NCBI GenBank assembly: GCA_029027265.1
Contig: CP093061.1
Location: 2,356,001 to 2,420,000 of the forward strand
Direction: 5' to 3'
Origin: Sulfurospirillum_A sp029027265
Lineage (GTDB): Bacteria > Campylobacterota > Campylobacteria > Campylobacterales > Sulfurospirillaceae
Length of the DNA: 64,000 nt
The position numbers and the translations under genes are program-made. This document shows, in pieces, positions 43,910 through 53,859 of the stretch. Every line of letters starts with the position of its first letter. Positions within the stretch are counted from its first letter, which is position 1. The notes under the pieces are model-generated. The model was not told where the DNA came from. It searched no databases and worked only from the letters and a program-made list of their open reading frames with translations.

Positions 43910-44772
43910 AAGAATTAAAAGTACTTGGTGTTGTTATATTTTTTACAGCATTGGTATACATAGGTGTTGAGCCTTTTGCTCATTCACAGATGCATCCTCA
44001 TGTCGCTCCAGCTGATTTTGAGTTTAAAGACTTAAAAGCAAACACAAAAACAGGTGATGCAACAAAAGGTGCTGAGAACTTCATGAATGCAGGCTGTGTA
44101 GGTTGTCACGGACTAAAATCTCAAGGTATGCCAAACCCAATGGATGATGCAACTGCATCAGCTTCATTTGGTGTTGTACCACCAGATTTAAGTAGTGCAG
44201 GTCTTATTTATGACAGTAACTTCTTAGCTGCTCTTATAAAGAACCCAACAGTTGCTCTTAAAGTAGAACACAAATTTAGTGAAACAAAACTTCACCCTAT
44301 GACTCAGTTTTATGGACTTGGTGGAGATATGGACCAAGAGATAGCGGACATTGTTGCTTATCTTAAGTCAATTGCTCCTAAATCACTTAATGGTCAAGAA
44401 ATATTTGCAGATGCTTGTCAAAGATGTCACGATATGAAGTATGCTAATCTTTCTAGCAATAGTGATTCAGCACTACTAGCAAAATATATGGGAAATACTC
44501 CTCCTGATCTTTCTATGATGATTAGATCAAAAGGCAAGGATTATCTTGAAACATTTATTAACAATCCACAGAAACAACTAAAAGGTACTGCCATGCCTAG
44601 AGTTGGTCTTACTGAAGATGCTCAAGAACAAGTAGTATCTTTTATGGAAAATACAGGTGATAGAAAAAAAGCAGAACGTGATTCACTTGGAGTAAAAGTT
44701 ATAGGTTTTATGTTTATCTTTACTATTTTAGCTTACCTTTGGAAAGTTAAAATTTGGAGAGAAGTACATTAA
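43906..44772 (+). CDS. petC: Diheme cytochrome c1-type subunit
   Basis: 288 residues with an N-terminal anchor, two CXXCH sites (NAGCVGCHGLKS and ADACQRCHDMKY) each followed by a Met-containing c-type fold (..GTAMPRVGL..), and a C-terminal helix (IGFMFIFTILAYLWKV). Diheme c4-like PetC is typical of Campylobacterota bc complexes. Last gene of petABC. Confidence 0.94.
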   Translation: MKELKVLGVVIFFTALVYIGVEPFAHSQMHPHVAPADFEFKDLKANTKTGDATKGAENFMNAGCVGCHGLKSQGMPNPMDDATASASFGVVPPDLSSAGLIYDSNFLAALIKNPTVALKVEHKFSETKLHPMTQFYGLGGDMDQEIADIVAYLKSIAPKSLNGQEIFADACQRCHDMKYANLSSNSDSALLAKYMGNTPPDLSMMIRSKGKDYLETFINNPQKQLKGTAMPRVGLTEDAQEQVVSFMENTGDRKKAERDSLGVKVIGFMFIFTILAYLWKVKIWREVH

Positions 44773-44777
44773 AAAAT

Positions 44778-44802
44778 AGTGGCTCTTTATGAGCCACTTT
44801 TC
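44778..44802 (+). terminator. Terminator of petABC
   Basis: AGTGGCTC (44778-44785) pairs with GAGCCACT (44791-44798), followed by TTTT. Confidence 0.85.
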
Positions 44803-44816
44803 ATTAGGAGGCAAAT

Positions 44817-45221
44817 ATGAAATTAACAAAAATTTTACTCTCACTAGCAGTTGCAACAACTGTCTCTTTTGCAGGAACTGCTGAAGAAATCAACATGAAA
44901 TCAATGGCTGGTATGGAAAATGGTCTTAACAATATACAAAAAGGTTTTTTATATAATAACCTAGATTTGATTAAGCATGGTTCTAAACAAATATCAGAAG
45001 AAAATAAAATATATCACGATAAAAAGATGATAAAATCAATCCTTCCAAAAGGAAAACAGCAAATGGAAAATGTTGCTATGATTACGTCAAATCGTATCGA
45101 TAATTCTCTTTCAGAGTTAAAAATGTATATAGAGTTAAACGATATGCGTAAAGCTCAAGACTCATATGTTCAGATTGTAAAAGCATGTACTGATTGTCAT
45201 AGTATAGTAAGAGGCTGGTAG
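44817..45221 (+). CDS. Periplasmic cytochrome c (c'/c556-like)
   Basis: 134 residues with a signal peptide (MKLTKILLSLAVATTVSFAG) and a single heme motif at the far C-terminus (ACTDCHSIVRGW). Heme near the C-terminus of a helical protein is the layout of cytochrome c'/c556 or similar bundle cytochromes. AGGAGG precedes the ATG. Likely an electron carrier or small-gas sensor next to the bc complex. Confidence 0.75.
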   Translation: MKLTKILLSLAVATTVSFAGTAEEINMKSMAGMENGLNNIQKGFLYNNLDLIKHGSKQISEENKIYHDKKMIKSILPKGKQQMENVAMITSNRIDNSLSELKMYIELNDMRKAQDSYVQIVKACTDCHSIVRGW

Positions 45222-45227
45222 TATTTT

Positions 45228-45249
45228 TAGGAGGGCAATTACCCTCCTA
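45228..45249. terminator. Bidirectional terminator between the cytochrome gene and accA
   Basis: TAGGAGGG (45228-45235) pairs with CCCTCCTA (45242-45249); T-rich on the left, and A/T after it, suits convergent transcripts. Confidence 0.8.
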
Positions 45250-45253
45250 AGTT

Positions 45254-46189
45254 TTATTCGCTAAATGCTCCCATGGAACAAATTCTTTCATATCTTTGAT
45301 TTAGTCTTTCTTCATCACTTAATTTATCCATCTCTTCAAGAGATTTTATAAAATAATCACCAAGAGCTTTGGCAGCGGCCACTTTATCTCTATGAGCACC
45401 TGTTATAGGTTCTTCAATGACATGATTGATTAAATCCAAAAAGTGTAAATCATCAGCAGTTATTCTCATGGCCTTTGTTGCACTCTCTTGTTTCGATGGG
45501 TCATTCCAAAGAATTGCAGCACAACCTTCTGGAGAAATTACTGAAAATACAGAGTATCTCATCATAGCAACACGATCAGCAACACCAATAGCCAATGCAC
45601 CACCACTTCCACCTTCACCAATAATAATCGAAACACTCTTAGTATTTAGCTTGCTCATCTCATAAAGATTTCTTGCAATTGCTTCACTCTGTCCTCTCTC
45701 TTCTGCACCAATTCCAGGATATGCACCAGGAGTATCTATAAGAAAAAGAACTGGTATTCCGAACTTCTCTGCCATCTTTGCCATACGAAGAGCTTTTCTA
45801 TACCCTTCAGGGTTTGGCATACCAAAGTTTCTTTTGAGTTTGTTTTTTGTACCACGTCCCTTTTGCTCACCAATAACCATAACTTTACGTTCGGCAATGT
45901 AACCTATGTAACAGACTATTGCCAAGTCATCTCTAAAAGCACGGTCACCATGAAGTTCGTAACTATCTTTTAAAAGTAGTCTTATATAGTCTATTGAATA
46001 AGGACGATCTGGGTGACGAGCAAGTTGTAGCTTTTGGTAATCACTTAGATTTTTATAAGTTTTAGAAACTTCTTTTTCAAGTTGTTTTTCTAAAATCTCA
46101 ACGGCATCAACATCTGCTCTTATACGTGCACTCGCGATATCTTCATCAATCTGTTTTATACTGTTTTCAAAATCTAAGTAAGTTGCCAT
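45254..46189 (-). CDS. accA: Acetyl-CoA carboxylase carboxyltransferase subunit alpha
   Basis: 311 residues. RPYSIDYIRLLLKDSYELHGDRAFRDD, GEQKGRGTKNK, FGMPNPEGYRKALRM and LIDTPGAYPGIGAEERGQ are conserved AccA segments; GEGGSGGALAIGVADRV forms the oxyanion region. First step of fatty acid synthesis. Abuts fabF with no gap, part of the acpP-fabF-accA run. Confidence 0.95.
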   Translation of the reverse strand: MATYLDFENSIKQIDEDIASARIRADVDAVEILEKQLEKEVSKTYKNLSDYQKLQLARHPDRPYSIDYIRLLLKDSYELHGDRAFRDDLAIVCYIGYIAERKVMVIGEQKGRGTKNKLKRNFGMPNPEGYRKALRMAKMAEKFGIPVLFLIDTPGAYPGIGAEERGQSEAIARNLYEMSKLNTKSVSIIIGEGGSGGALAIGVADRVAMMRYSVFSVISPEGCAAILWNDPSKQESATKAMRITADDLHFLDLINHVIEEPITGAHRDKVAAAKALGDYFIKSLEEMDKLSDEERLNQRYERICSMGAFSE

Positions 46190-47398
46190 TTAAACTCTTT
46201 TAAATATAACTGAACCATTAGTTCCACCAAAACCAAATGAGTTACTCATAACACAATTTACTTCTGCTTTTCTTGGGCTATTTGGAATGTAATCCAAATC
46301 ACAATCTTCATCACTGTTTTCTTGATTAATAGTTGGAGGCAATATGCCATCTCTTATAACCATCAATGATACTACAGCTTCAATAGCTCCGGCAGCTCCT
46401 AAGCAGTGACCAATTTGACCTTTTATAGAACTAATTGGTGGAATATTTCCAGCGAATGCCTCTTTAATAGCAGCTGTTTCATTTTTATCGTTTGCAGGTG
46501 TACTTGTTCCATGAGCATTGATATAATCTACTTTTACATTTCCAGCCATAGCTAATGCTGCTTTCATAGCTCTTAAAGGACCATCAAGCGTTGGAGTTGT
46601 TATGTGATGAGCATCACCACTCTCTCCAAAACCTACGATTTCTCCATATATGGTTGCTCCACGTTTTACTGCATCTTCATATATTTCAAGAACTAGTGAA
46701 CCAGCACCTTCGCCCATAACAAAACCATCTCTGTCTTTATCAAACGGACGAGAAGCACGTTTTGGATCATCATTTCTTGTTGATAGTGCTTTCATAGCAG
46801 CAAAGCCACCTACACCAGCACCACATATAGTTGATTCTGCACCAACAACTAACATTTTATCAGCACCACCTAAAACCATAGTTTTAACTGCTTCACCAAT
46901 CGCGTGTGTTCCTGCCGCACATGCAGTTACAGAAGACAGATTAGGACCTTTTACTCCATGTTCAATCGAAACCATGCCACCTAACATATTAATAAGTGCT
47001 GAAGGTATAAAAAATGGAGATATTTTTCTTGGACCTCTCTCTTTTGCTATGATTGAATTTTTTTCAATAATTGGAAGCCCACCTACACCAGAAGCTGAAC
47101 TAATTCCAAATCTCTCCGCATCAAATGAATCAAAATTTGCATCTTTCATAGCTTCCTGAGCTGCAGCAATCCCGAGTTGAATAAATCTATCTGCTTTTTT
47201 AACATCTTTAGGATTCATTACTGTTGTTGGATCAAAATCTGTTATTTCGCCTGCTATTTTTACAGAATACAACTCTGTATCAAACAAGGAAATGCTTTTA
47301 ATGCCACACTGTCCATCTACTATAGCCTTAAAAGAACTCTCTTTTTCTAAGCCTAACGAATTTATCATACCAATTCCAGTAACTACTACTCTTTTCAA
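46190..47398 (-). CDS. fabF: 3-oxoacyl-ACP synthase II
   Basis: 402 residues, thiolase fold. Catalytic Cys in SVTACAAGTHA, His in NAHGTSTPANDKNE and GHCLGAAGA. Elongates acyl-ACP. Lies between acpP and accA on the minus strand. Confidence 0.95.
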   Translation of the reverse strand: MKRVVVTGIGMINSLGLEKESSFKAIVDGQCGIKSISLFDTELYSVKIAGEITDFDPTTVMNPKDVKKADRFIQLGIAAAQEAMKDANFDSFDAERFGISSASGVGGLPIIEKNSIIAKERGPRKISPFFIPSALINMLGGMVSIEHGVKGPNLSSVTACAAGTHAIGEAVKTMVLGGADKMLVVGAESTICGAGVGGFAAMKALSTRNDDPKRASRPFDKDRDGFVMGEGAGSLVLEIYEDAVKRGATIYGEIVGFGESGDAHHITTPTLDGPLRAMKAALAMAGNVKVDYINAHGTSTPANDKNETAAIKEAFAGNIPPISSIKGQIGHCLGAAGAIEAVVSLMVIRDGILPPTINQENSDEDCDLDYIPNSPRKAEVNCVMSNSFGFGGTNGSVIFKRV

Positions 47399-47454
47399 AT
47401 TTACTCCCTTGCTGTTTAAACATAGGCAAAATCCCCCTAAAAGGGGAGTTTTAT

Positions 47455-47685
47455 CTACTTATGATCTTCTACGTATTTGATTGCATCACCAACAGTAGCT
47501 ATCTTTTCAGCATCTGCATCAGGGATTTCGATATCAAATTTCTCTTCAAGTGCCATTACGAGCTCAACAACGTCAAGTGAATCTGCACCTAAATCTTCAA
47601 CGAACTTTGAATCTTCTTTAATCTCATCAGGATTTACATTTAGTTGCTCTACAACTACTTCTTTTACTTCTTCTAATAGTGCCAT
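47455..47685 (-). CDS. acpP: Acyl carrier protein
   Basis: 76 residues, acidic four-helix protein. The phosphopantetheine Ser is in GADSLDVVEL. GAAGGAG precedes the ATG. Carries fatty acyl chains for FabF and FabG. Confidence 0.95.
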   Translation of the reverse strand: MALLEEVKEVVVEQLNVNPDEIKEDSKFVEDLGADSLDVVELVMALEEKFDIEIPDADAEKIATVGDAIKYVEDHK

Positions 47686-47754
47686 TACAGCTCCTTCTTT
47701 TTAAAATTTTTGTTATTTTATCTAAATTATCTTTAAAAGTAGTTTGATACCAAA

Positions 47755-48498
47755 CTACATATACATCCCACCATTAACTTTTAGTGTCTCACCTGTAATA
47801 TATGCTGAACTATCACTTAACAAAAATGCCACTGCTTCAGCTATATCTTTTGGATTACCAAATCTTTTAAGTGGAATTTTTGCTGTATAACTTTCTTTTA
47901 TGTCATCACTTAATTTATCTGTCATCTCAGTTGCTATGAAACCAGGTGTTACTGCATTAAATCTAATACCTCTGGCACTTCCCTCTTGAGCAAAACTCTT
48001 TGTCATAGCAATTAGTCCGCCTTTACTGGCACTATAATTCACTTGTCCAGCATTTCCAGTTTCACCAACTATTGAAGCAATATTTACAATTGCACCAAAA
48101 CGTTTTTTATTCATAGCTTTTAGTGCTTCTCTGCAACCTACAAATGCTGAAGTCAAGTTTATATCAAGAACACTTGAAAAATCCTCTTTTTTCATTCTAA
48201 TTGCAAGTTTATCATTTGTAATTCCAGCATTATTTACTAAGTATGAAAGCTCACCATCACTTGAAATGATAGTTTTTACACCCTCAATAAACGCTGCTTC
48301 ATCAGCCACGTCAAACCCAATAACAGCAGCTTCACCACCATTTGCTTCAATCTCTACTTTTACTTCATCAGCCTCTTTGGGACGTGAACGATAATTTATC
48401 CATACTTTTAATCCATATTGAGCCAAAGTTATAGCTAGTTGTTTCCCAATTCCGCTTGCAGCCCCAGTAATAAGTACATTTTTTCCTGTAAATTTCAT
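47755..48498 (-). CDS. fabG: 3-oxoacyl-ACP reductase
   Basis: 247 residues, short-chain dehydrogenase. Cofactor loop ITGAASGIGKQ, the N-A-G in LVNNAGI, catalytic Tyr and Lys in YSASKGG, and the C-terminal ITGETLKVNGGMYM. Upstream of acpP in the same direction. Confidence 0.95.
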   Translation of the reverse strand: MKFTGKNVLITGAASGIGKQLAITLAQYGLKVWINYRSRPKEADEVKVEIEANGGEAAVIGFDVADEAAFIEGVKTIISSDGELSYLVNNAGITNDKLAIRMKKEDFSSVLDINLTSAFVGCREALKAMNKKRFGAIVNIASIVGETGNAGQVNYSASKGGLIAMTKSFAQEGSARGIRFNAVTPGFIATEMTDKLSDDIKESYTAKIPLKRFGNPKDIAEAVAFLLSDSSAYITGETLKVNGGMYM

Positions 48499-48512
48499 TT
48501 ATTTCCTTTTAT

Positions 48513-49970
48513 TTATATTAAACTTTTATCCATCTCTTTTGGAATTTTTAATCCCATGAGCTTCAACACAGTTGGGGCTATATTATTTAACCCTCCATCA
48601 TCTACTTTTTTTACGCCATTTGCATCAACAAAACAAAAGACATCATATGTTGTATGGTTTGTCAAAATATTGTCTTCGTTATCTACCATTTCTTCGCAGT
48701 TTCCATGATCGCTAATTTGAATTATATTATAATTTTCTTTAGCCTCATATATACGTTCAAGTTGTTCATCTACACTTTGAACTGCGATTACGGCTGCTTT
48801 AAAGTCGCCAGTATGCCCTACCATGTCACCATTAGCAAAGTTTACTACTATGAAATCGTATTCACTTTTCATAGCTCTTAAAACCTCATCACCCACCTCT
48901 TTTGCACTCATTTGGGGTTTCAAATCGTAAGTTTTGACTTTTGGACTAGGAACTAAGACTCTACTCTCATTGGGATATGGCTCTTCTATGCCACCGTTTA
49001 GAAAAAAAGTAACATGAGCATACTTTTCAGTCTCAGCAGTATGAAGTTGTGAAAATCCTGCATTTGAAATAACCTCTGCTAAAGTATTTTTTGGAGCAAC
49101 GCTTTCAAACATAATTTCAAAATCATAAGAGCTATCATATTTCGTCATAGTTATAACTTTGGCTGGAACTATATCTGTTTTAAACTCTTCAAAATCTGCA
49201 CTTCCCACGGCTCTACTTATTTCTCTAACTCTATCATTTCTAAAATTAGCAAACAGTACACCATCTTCAGCCTTAATTGCATTTCCAAAACTGATTGGCT
49301 CACAAAACTCATCTGTAATATTTTGTGCATACATTTTTTCTATATAATCACTTGGTTTTTCTTTACATGTAGAGGTTTTTCCAAAAAGAGCGTTATAACC
49401 ACGTTCTACTCTATCCCATCTGTTATCTCTATCCATTGTGTAAAAACGTCCACTAATAGAAGCTATGTTTATCTTTTTTTCTTCTAAAATTTTTATGTAT
49501 TTAATTCCACTAGTTGGAGACACATCACGACCATCCATAATAGCATGAACGTAAACTTTTTTACCAATATCTTTCGCAATCTCTACTAAACCTATGATGT
49601 GGTCTATGTGTGAGTGAACTCCACCATCACTTAGAAGTCCAATTATATGTATATCACCCTCTACATGTAAAAGATTTTGCAAAGCTCTGTTTTTTGAGAG
49701 TGTGCCATCTTTTAAGGCAAAAGAAATCTTGACTAAGTTTTGATACAAAATTCTACCACTCCCTATGCTCATATGTCCTACTTCAGAGTTCCCCATTTGA
49801 CCGTCTGGTAAGCCTACACTCAAACCTGAAGTTTTTATTAAAGAGTTTGGAATCTCTTCAAAAAGTTTATCATATGTTGGCGTATTTGCACTTTTAAATG
49901 CGTTTAAGTTTTGTGTTTGTGAGTGCCCTATGCCATCTGTTATTATTAGTAATGTTTTTTTATTTGTCAT
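48513..49970 (-). CDS. gpmI: Cofactor-independent phosphoglycerate mutase
   Basis: 485 residues, alkaline-phosphatase fold. The catalytic Ser lies in GQMGNSEVGHMSIGSGR; metal ligands in LIITDGIGHS and ISDHGNCEEM. Interconverts 3- and 2-phosphoglycerate. First gene of the minus-strand run gpmI-fabG-acpP-fabF-accA; divergent from mraY. Confidence 0.94.
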   Translation of the reverse strand: MTNKKTLLIITDGIGHSQTQNLNAFKSANTPTYDKLFEEIPNSLIKTSGLSVGLPDGQMGNSEVGHMSIGSGRILYQNLVKISFALKDGTLSKNRALQNLLHVEGDIHIIGLLSDGGVHSHIDHIIGLVEIAKDIGKKVYVHAIMDGRDVSPTSGIKYIKILEEKKINIASISGRFYTMDRDNRWDRVERGYNALFGKTSTCKEKPSDYIEKMYAQNITDEFCEPISFGNAIKAEDGVLFANFRNDRVREISRAVGSADFEEFKTDIVPAKVITMTKYDSSYDFEIMFESVAPKNTLAEVISNAGFSQLHTAETEKYAHVTFFLNGGIEEPYPNESRVLVPSPKVKTYDLKPQMSAKEVGDEVLRAMKSEYDFIVVNFANGDMVGHTGDFKAAVIAVQSVDEQLERIYEAKENYNIIQISDHGNCEEMVDNEDNILTNHTTYDVFCFVDANGVKKVDDGGLNNIAPTVLKLMGLKIPKEMDKSLI

Positions 49971-50115
49971 ATCATATTTTACTAAAATAAAATCAAAATA
50001 AAATTAAAATGTTGAAAATTAGTGACTCATTCTCCATAAAATTTCCATTTGTTAGAAGCTTATAAGCAACATTTTATTAAAATACCCCTTACACTAAAAT
50101 ATAAGCAGGATTTTT

Positions 50116-51180
50116 ATGCTCTATTGGTTACACCAAATAACATCTATTAACATTTTTCAATACATCACAGTTCGTGCGGGAATCGCATTTTTCGTTGCTT
50201 TTATGCTTACGCTATTTTTGATACCAAAGTTTATCAAATGGGCAAAAAAGAAAAATGCAAATCAACCTATATATGAGTTAGCTCCAAAATCTCATCAAAA
50301 AAAGTCTAATACCCCAACTATGGGTGGAATAGTATTTTTATTTTCAACAATCCTAGCAACTCTATTGTGTGTAAAACTTGACAATATTTTTGCCATAGGT
50401 GGAATCTTAACTATAATCCTTTTTGGGCTTATTGGCATTAAAGATGACCTTTCAAAAATACTTGGTGGTGATAACCAAGCAGGACTTAGCCGACGTGCAA
50501 AAATTATACTTCAGAGTATTGCTGCTTTTATAGTTGCTATTCTTATTTTCTTTGGTTCAGGTATTAGCAGCGAACTTTTTATACCTTTTTTGAAAAACCC
50601 AGTTATGCAAATGGAACTTTTTGCCATCATTTTTTGGATACTTGTTATGGTTTCTGCTAGTAATGCTGTTAACTTAACAGATGGACTTGATGGTTTAGCA
50701 ACTGTTCCTTCTATCTTTTCAATGCTCACATTAAGTATATTTGTCTACATTGGTGGTCATGCAATTCTAAGTAGTTATCTATTTTTACCAAAAGTAAGTG
50801 GTTCTGGTGAAGTTGTAATAATTGCGGCTGCTCTCATTGGTTCGTTAACTGCATTTTTGTGGTACAACTGTTATCCTGCTGAACTTTTTATGGGTGATAG
50901 TGGAAGTTTAAGTATAGGAGCATTTATTGCTTATATGGCAATAATTTCTAAGAATGAACTTCTTCTTATTCTTATTGGTTTTGTATTTGTTTTGGAAACT
51001 TTCTCAGTTATACTTCAAGTTGGAAGTTTTAAAACACGAAAAAAACGGATTTTTCATATGGCTCCAATCCACCACCACTTTGAAATAAAAGGTTGGGCAG
51101 AAAATAAAATCATAGTTAGGTTTTGGATAATCGCTCTTATGTCAAACCTACTTGCACTTATGGAGATAAAACTAAGATGA
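50116..51180 (+). CDS. mraY: Phospho-N-acetylmuramoyl-pentapeptide transferase
   Basis: 354 residues with about ten helices. TPTMGGIVFL, the DDLSK Asp pair, NLTDGLDGLA and the MAPIHHHFE loop are MraY signatures. Makes lipid I from UDP-MurNAc-pentapeptide. Overlaps murD by ATGA. Confidence 0.96.
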   Translation: MLYWLHQITSINIFQYITVRAGIAFFVAFMLTLFLIPKFIKWAKKKNANQPIYELAPKSHQKKSNTPTMGGIVFLFSTILATLLCVKLDNIFAIGGILTIILFGLIGIKDDLSKILGGDNQAGLSRRAKIILQSIAAFIVAILIFFGSGISSELFIPFLKNPVMQMELFAIIFWILVMVSASNAVNLTDGLDGLATVPSIFSMLTLSIFVYIGGHAILSSYLFLPKVSGSGEVVIIAAALIGSLTAFLWYNCYPAELFMGDSGSLSIGAFIAYMAIISKNELLLILIGFVFVLETFSVILQVGSFKTRKKRIFHMAPIHHHFEIKGWAENKIIVRFWIIALMSNLLALMEIKLR

Positions 51181-52367
51181 TTGCTCTATTTGGACATGGA
51201 AAAACGACAAAAGCAATAGCAAAAAGGTTAGGAGGTTGTCTTATTTTTGATGACAAGTTTAAAGAAGAGAGTTTAGATGAGTTTGGGAATAAACTTCTTC
51301 CACCTAAAATGTTTTGTACATGTAAAAGTAACATTCAGATTCCAAGTCCAGGATTTCCTCCAAATCATGAGCTTATAACTCAAGCAAATAACCTTGTAAG
51401 CGAATATGATTTTTTTGAAAAAGATATTCCATTTTCTATCTGGGTAAGTGGAACTAATGGAAAAACTACCACAACTCAAATGATTGAACATCTTCTAAAA
51501 AACAGAGGTGCAATTAACGGTGGGAACATCGGCGAACCTTTAGCAAATTTAGACGCTAACAAAGCAATATGGATACTAGAAAGTAGCTCTTTTACTCTGC
51601 ACTATACAAAAAATGCAACACCTGACATGTACCTACTTCTTCCTATAAAACCTGATCATCTTAGTTGGCATGGAAGTTTTGAAAAGTATGAAAAAGCTAA
51701 GCTAAGCCCTCTAAAAAGAATGAAAGAAGGAGCCATAGCTGTTGTTCCTAAAAAATATGAAAACTACCCTACTAAAGCAAAACTCATTACTTATGAAGAT
51801 GAAAATGACTTAGCAAAAACCTTACATGTAGATATAGAAAAAGTAGAGTTTAAAACTCCATTTCTGCAAGATGCTATTTTGGCCATGAGTACAGATAAAA
51901 TACTATTTGACGTAATCAATTATAAAAAGATAAACTCCTTTAAAACTGATATTCATAAGCTTGAAGAATTCAAAGATACGCAAGGTAGAATTTGGGTTAA
52001 CGATACAAAAGGTACTAACGTAGATGCTACTATAGAAGCTATAAAAAGGTACAAAGATGAAGAAATACTCATTATCCTTGGAGGAGATGACAAAGGTGTA
52101 AGTTTAGACCCTCTTTTTGAAGTAATAGAACCTTTACATGTAAAGATATTTGCCATAGGTTCAAACACGGATAAAATCGTAAACCTTTCCAATAAAATAG
52201 GCAAAAAAGTTAAAGCATGTTACGAACTTGAAACTGCAATGAAACTAATACAAAAAGAGCATACCACAAAAACTATAGCTCTTCTTTCTCCAGCAGCAGC
52301 AAGTTTAGATCAATTTAGCTCATATGCCGCAAGAGGTGAACTGTTTAAAAAACTAGCATTATTATAG
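51177..52367 (+). CDS. murD: UDP-N-acetylmuramoylalanine-D-glutamate ligase
   Basis: 396 residues from ATG 51177, chosen because it overlaps the mraY stop (ATGA). The N-terminal domain is short (MIALFGHGKTTKAIAKRLGG..); ATP-binding SGTNGKTTTTQ, then ..ESSSFTLHYTKNATPDMYLLLPIKPDHLSWHGS.. and a C-terminal domain with GGDDKG. Three TACATGTA copies lie in it. Converges with and overlaps the pstB-like gene by 6 nt. Confidence 0.93.
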   Translation: MIALFGHGKTTKAIAKRLGGCLIFDDKFKEESLDEFGNKLLPPKMFCTCKSNIQIPSPGFPPNHELITQANNLVSEYDFFEKDIPFSIWVSGTNGKTTTTQMIEHLLKNRGAINGGNIGEPLANLDANKAIWILESSSFTLHYTKNATPDMYLLLPIKPDHLSWHGSFEKYEKAKLSPLKRMKEGAIAVVPKKYENYPTKAKLITYEDENDLAKTLHVDIEKVEFKTPFLQDAILAMSTDKILFDVINYKKINSFKTDIHKLEEFKDTQGRIWVNDTKGTNVDATIEAIKRYKDEEILIILGGDDKGVSLDPLFEVIEPLHVKIFAIGSNTDKIVNLSNKIGKKVKACYELETAMKLIQKEHTTKTIALLSPAAASLDQFSSYAARGELFKKLALL

Positions 52368-53000
52368 TCTATATATATTGGTAGTTAAATTTTCTATCTG
52401 TTTTTTAAAGTGAGAAATTATCACTACTGTCACTTTCTCTTTTTTTAACATGTTTTCTATTTTAATTGCTAACTCTTCATCTAGTGATGCTGTTGGCTCA
52501 TCTAATAGTAAAACTTTTGGTTTGAGCAATAAAGCTCGTGCTAAAATGAGTCTTTGTTGTTGCCCTCCTGAAAGGGATAAAGCATCCATGTTTAACCTAT
52601 TTTTTACCTCTTCATAAAGGCATACTTTTTTCAACACTTCTCTTATGCGTTTTTTCAACTCTTTTATGCGGTGAACTCTTCCTATAAAAGCGAGATTCTC
52701 ATACAGACTCATTGGCAGTATATCAGGGTGTTGAGAGACATAAACTATCTCTTTTCTGTACTTTGTCAACTGCTCTTCACTCTGTATTATTAAATCTTTG
52801 TTTTGATAAATGATTTTACCACTTAAAGTATAATTTTCTTCATATCTTATCATCTGATTTATACATAAAAATAGAGAACTTTTACCTATACCACTAGGTC
52901 CTATAATAGCTGTAATTTCATCTTTTTTTATCTCAATATTTATATTTTCAAAAATATTTTTATCACCAAAACTAAGAAATAAATTTTCTATTTTAAGCAT
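52362..53000 (-). CDS. PstB-like phosphate ABC transporter ATPase
   Basis: 212 residues. Walker A GPSGIGKSSL, signature LSLSGGQQQRL, Walker B VLLLDEPTASLD, then IISHFKKQ with the switch His. Shorter and more divergent than typical PstB (about 250 aa). It is last in a pstS-pstC-pstA-pstB order and overlaps the pstA-like gene by 8 nt, so the assignment follows context. Confidence 0.8.
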   Translation of the reverse strand: MLKIENLFLSFGDKNIFENINIEIKKDEITAIIGPSGIGKSSLFLCINQMIRYEENYTLSGKIIYQNKDLIIQSEEQLTKYRKEIVYVSQHPDILPMSLYENLAFIGRVHRIKELKKRIREVLKKVCLYEEVKNRLNMDALSLSGGQQQRLILARALLLKPKVLLLDEPTASLDEELAIKIENMLKKEKVTVVIISHFKKQIENLTTNIYRL

Positions 53001-53859
53001 ATTTCTTCCTAATTTTTTTATGTAATAAACTTGTTATAACAAACAGTGAAATAGCTATAAACAAAAGTATTATAGCTGCTCCAAATGCACTATTTAACTC
53101 ATTTTGGTCACTATATTCACTTGAAACATAGTATATATAAAAAGGCAATGCTTCATACTTTGAAAAAACACTACTTGCTATTCCAGCACTTGCAACTGCA
53201 CCTGTAAGCATGATGACAGCGGTATCTTCACACGCGCGACCAAGTGCTAAAAATATTCCACTTAGTAACTCTTTAGAGCAATATGGTAGAAGAATATAGA
53301 AAAGATTTTGCATTGTATTTAGCCCAAGAGTTAAACCTAACAACTTAATATTTTTGGGGATTTCATCAAGACTAAGTTGACTGTTTTTTACAATGTAAGG
53401 CAAAATTAGAAGCGATAAAGCTAAACTAGACAACAAAAGTGAAGGCAAAAAATTGTTAAGGTATTGTTTATGTAAATAAATACTAAGCAAAAGAAAAAAA
53501 AGTCCAACTACAATGGAAGGTACCGCTGCTAAAAGCTCAAAACATGTATTTAAAAAACTTTTTAGTTTCCCTTTTGCATATATGCTTAAGTATATTCCCG
53601 AACTCAACCCAAATATAAAAGCAAAACAGAGTGAAAGCGTTATTAGCATAAGAGTTCCTACAATTGCTGGAAAAATTCCATCAAAAACTCTTTGATTTAG
53701 TAAAAGAGCATCAACTACATTTGTATCTGAAAAAATCAATTCTAAAGAGATAGTACCAAGCCCTTTAAAAACGATGAAGCCTAGAAGAGAATAGACTAAA
53801 AGCATAGCGATTGTACTTAATGTAAAAAATAGGATTTTATAAAAAGAGTACTTCATCAC
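52993..53859 (-). CDS. PstA-like phosphate ABC transporter permease
   Basis: 288 residues with six helices. The permease loop appears as FELLAAVPSIVVGLFF (E-x-x-A-x-x-P-x-x-x-x-G), and the later LALGRACEDTAVIMLTGA carries the A-x-G-E-T-A variant of PstA (here C-E-D-T-A). Overlaps its neighbours on both sides by 4-8 nt. Confidence 0.8.
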   Translation of the reverse strand: MMKYSFYKILFFTLSTIAMLLVYSLLGFIVFKGLGTISLELIFSDTNVVDALLLNQRVFDGIFPAIVGTLMLITLSLCFAFIFGLSSGIYLSIYAKGKLKSFLNTCFELLAAVPSIVVGLFFLLLSIYLHKQYLNNFLPSLLLSSLALSLLILPYIVKNSQLSLDEIPKNIKLLGLTLGLNTMQNLFYILLPYCSKELLSGIFLALGRACEDTAVIMLTGAVASAGIASSVFSKYEALPFYIYYVSSEYSDQNELNSAFGAAIILLFIAISLFVITSLLHKKIRKKYA

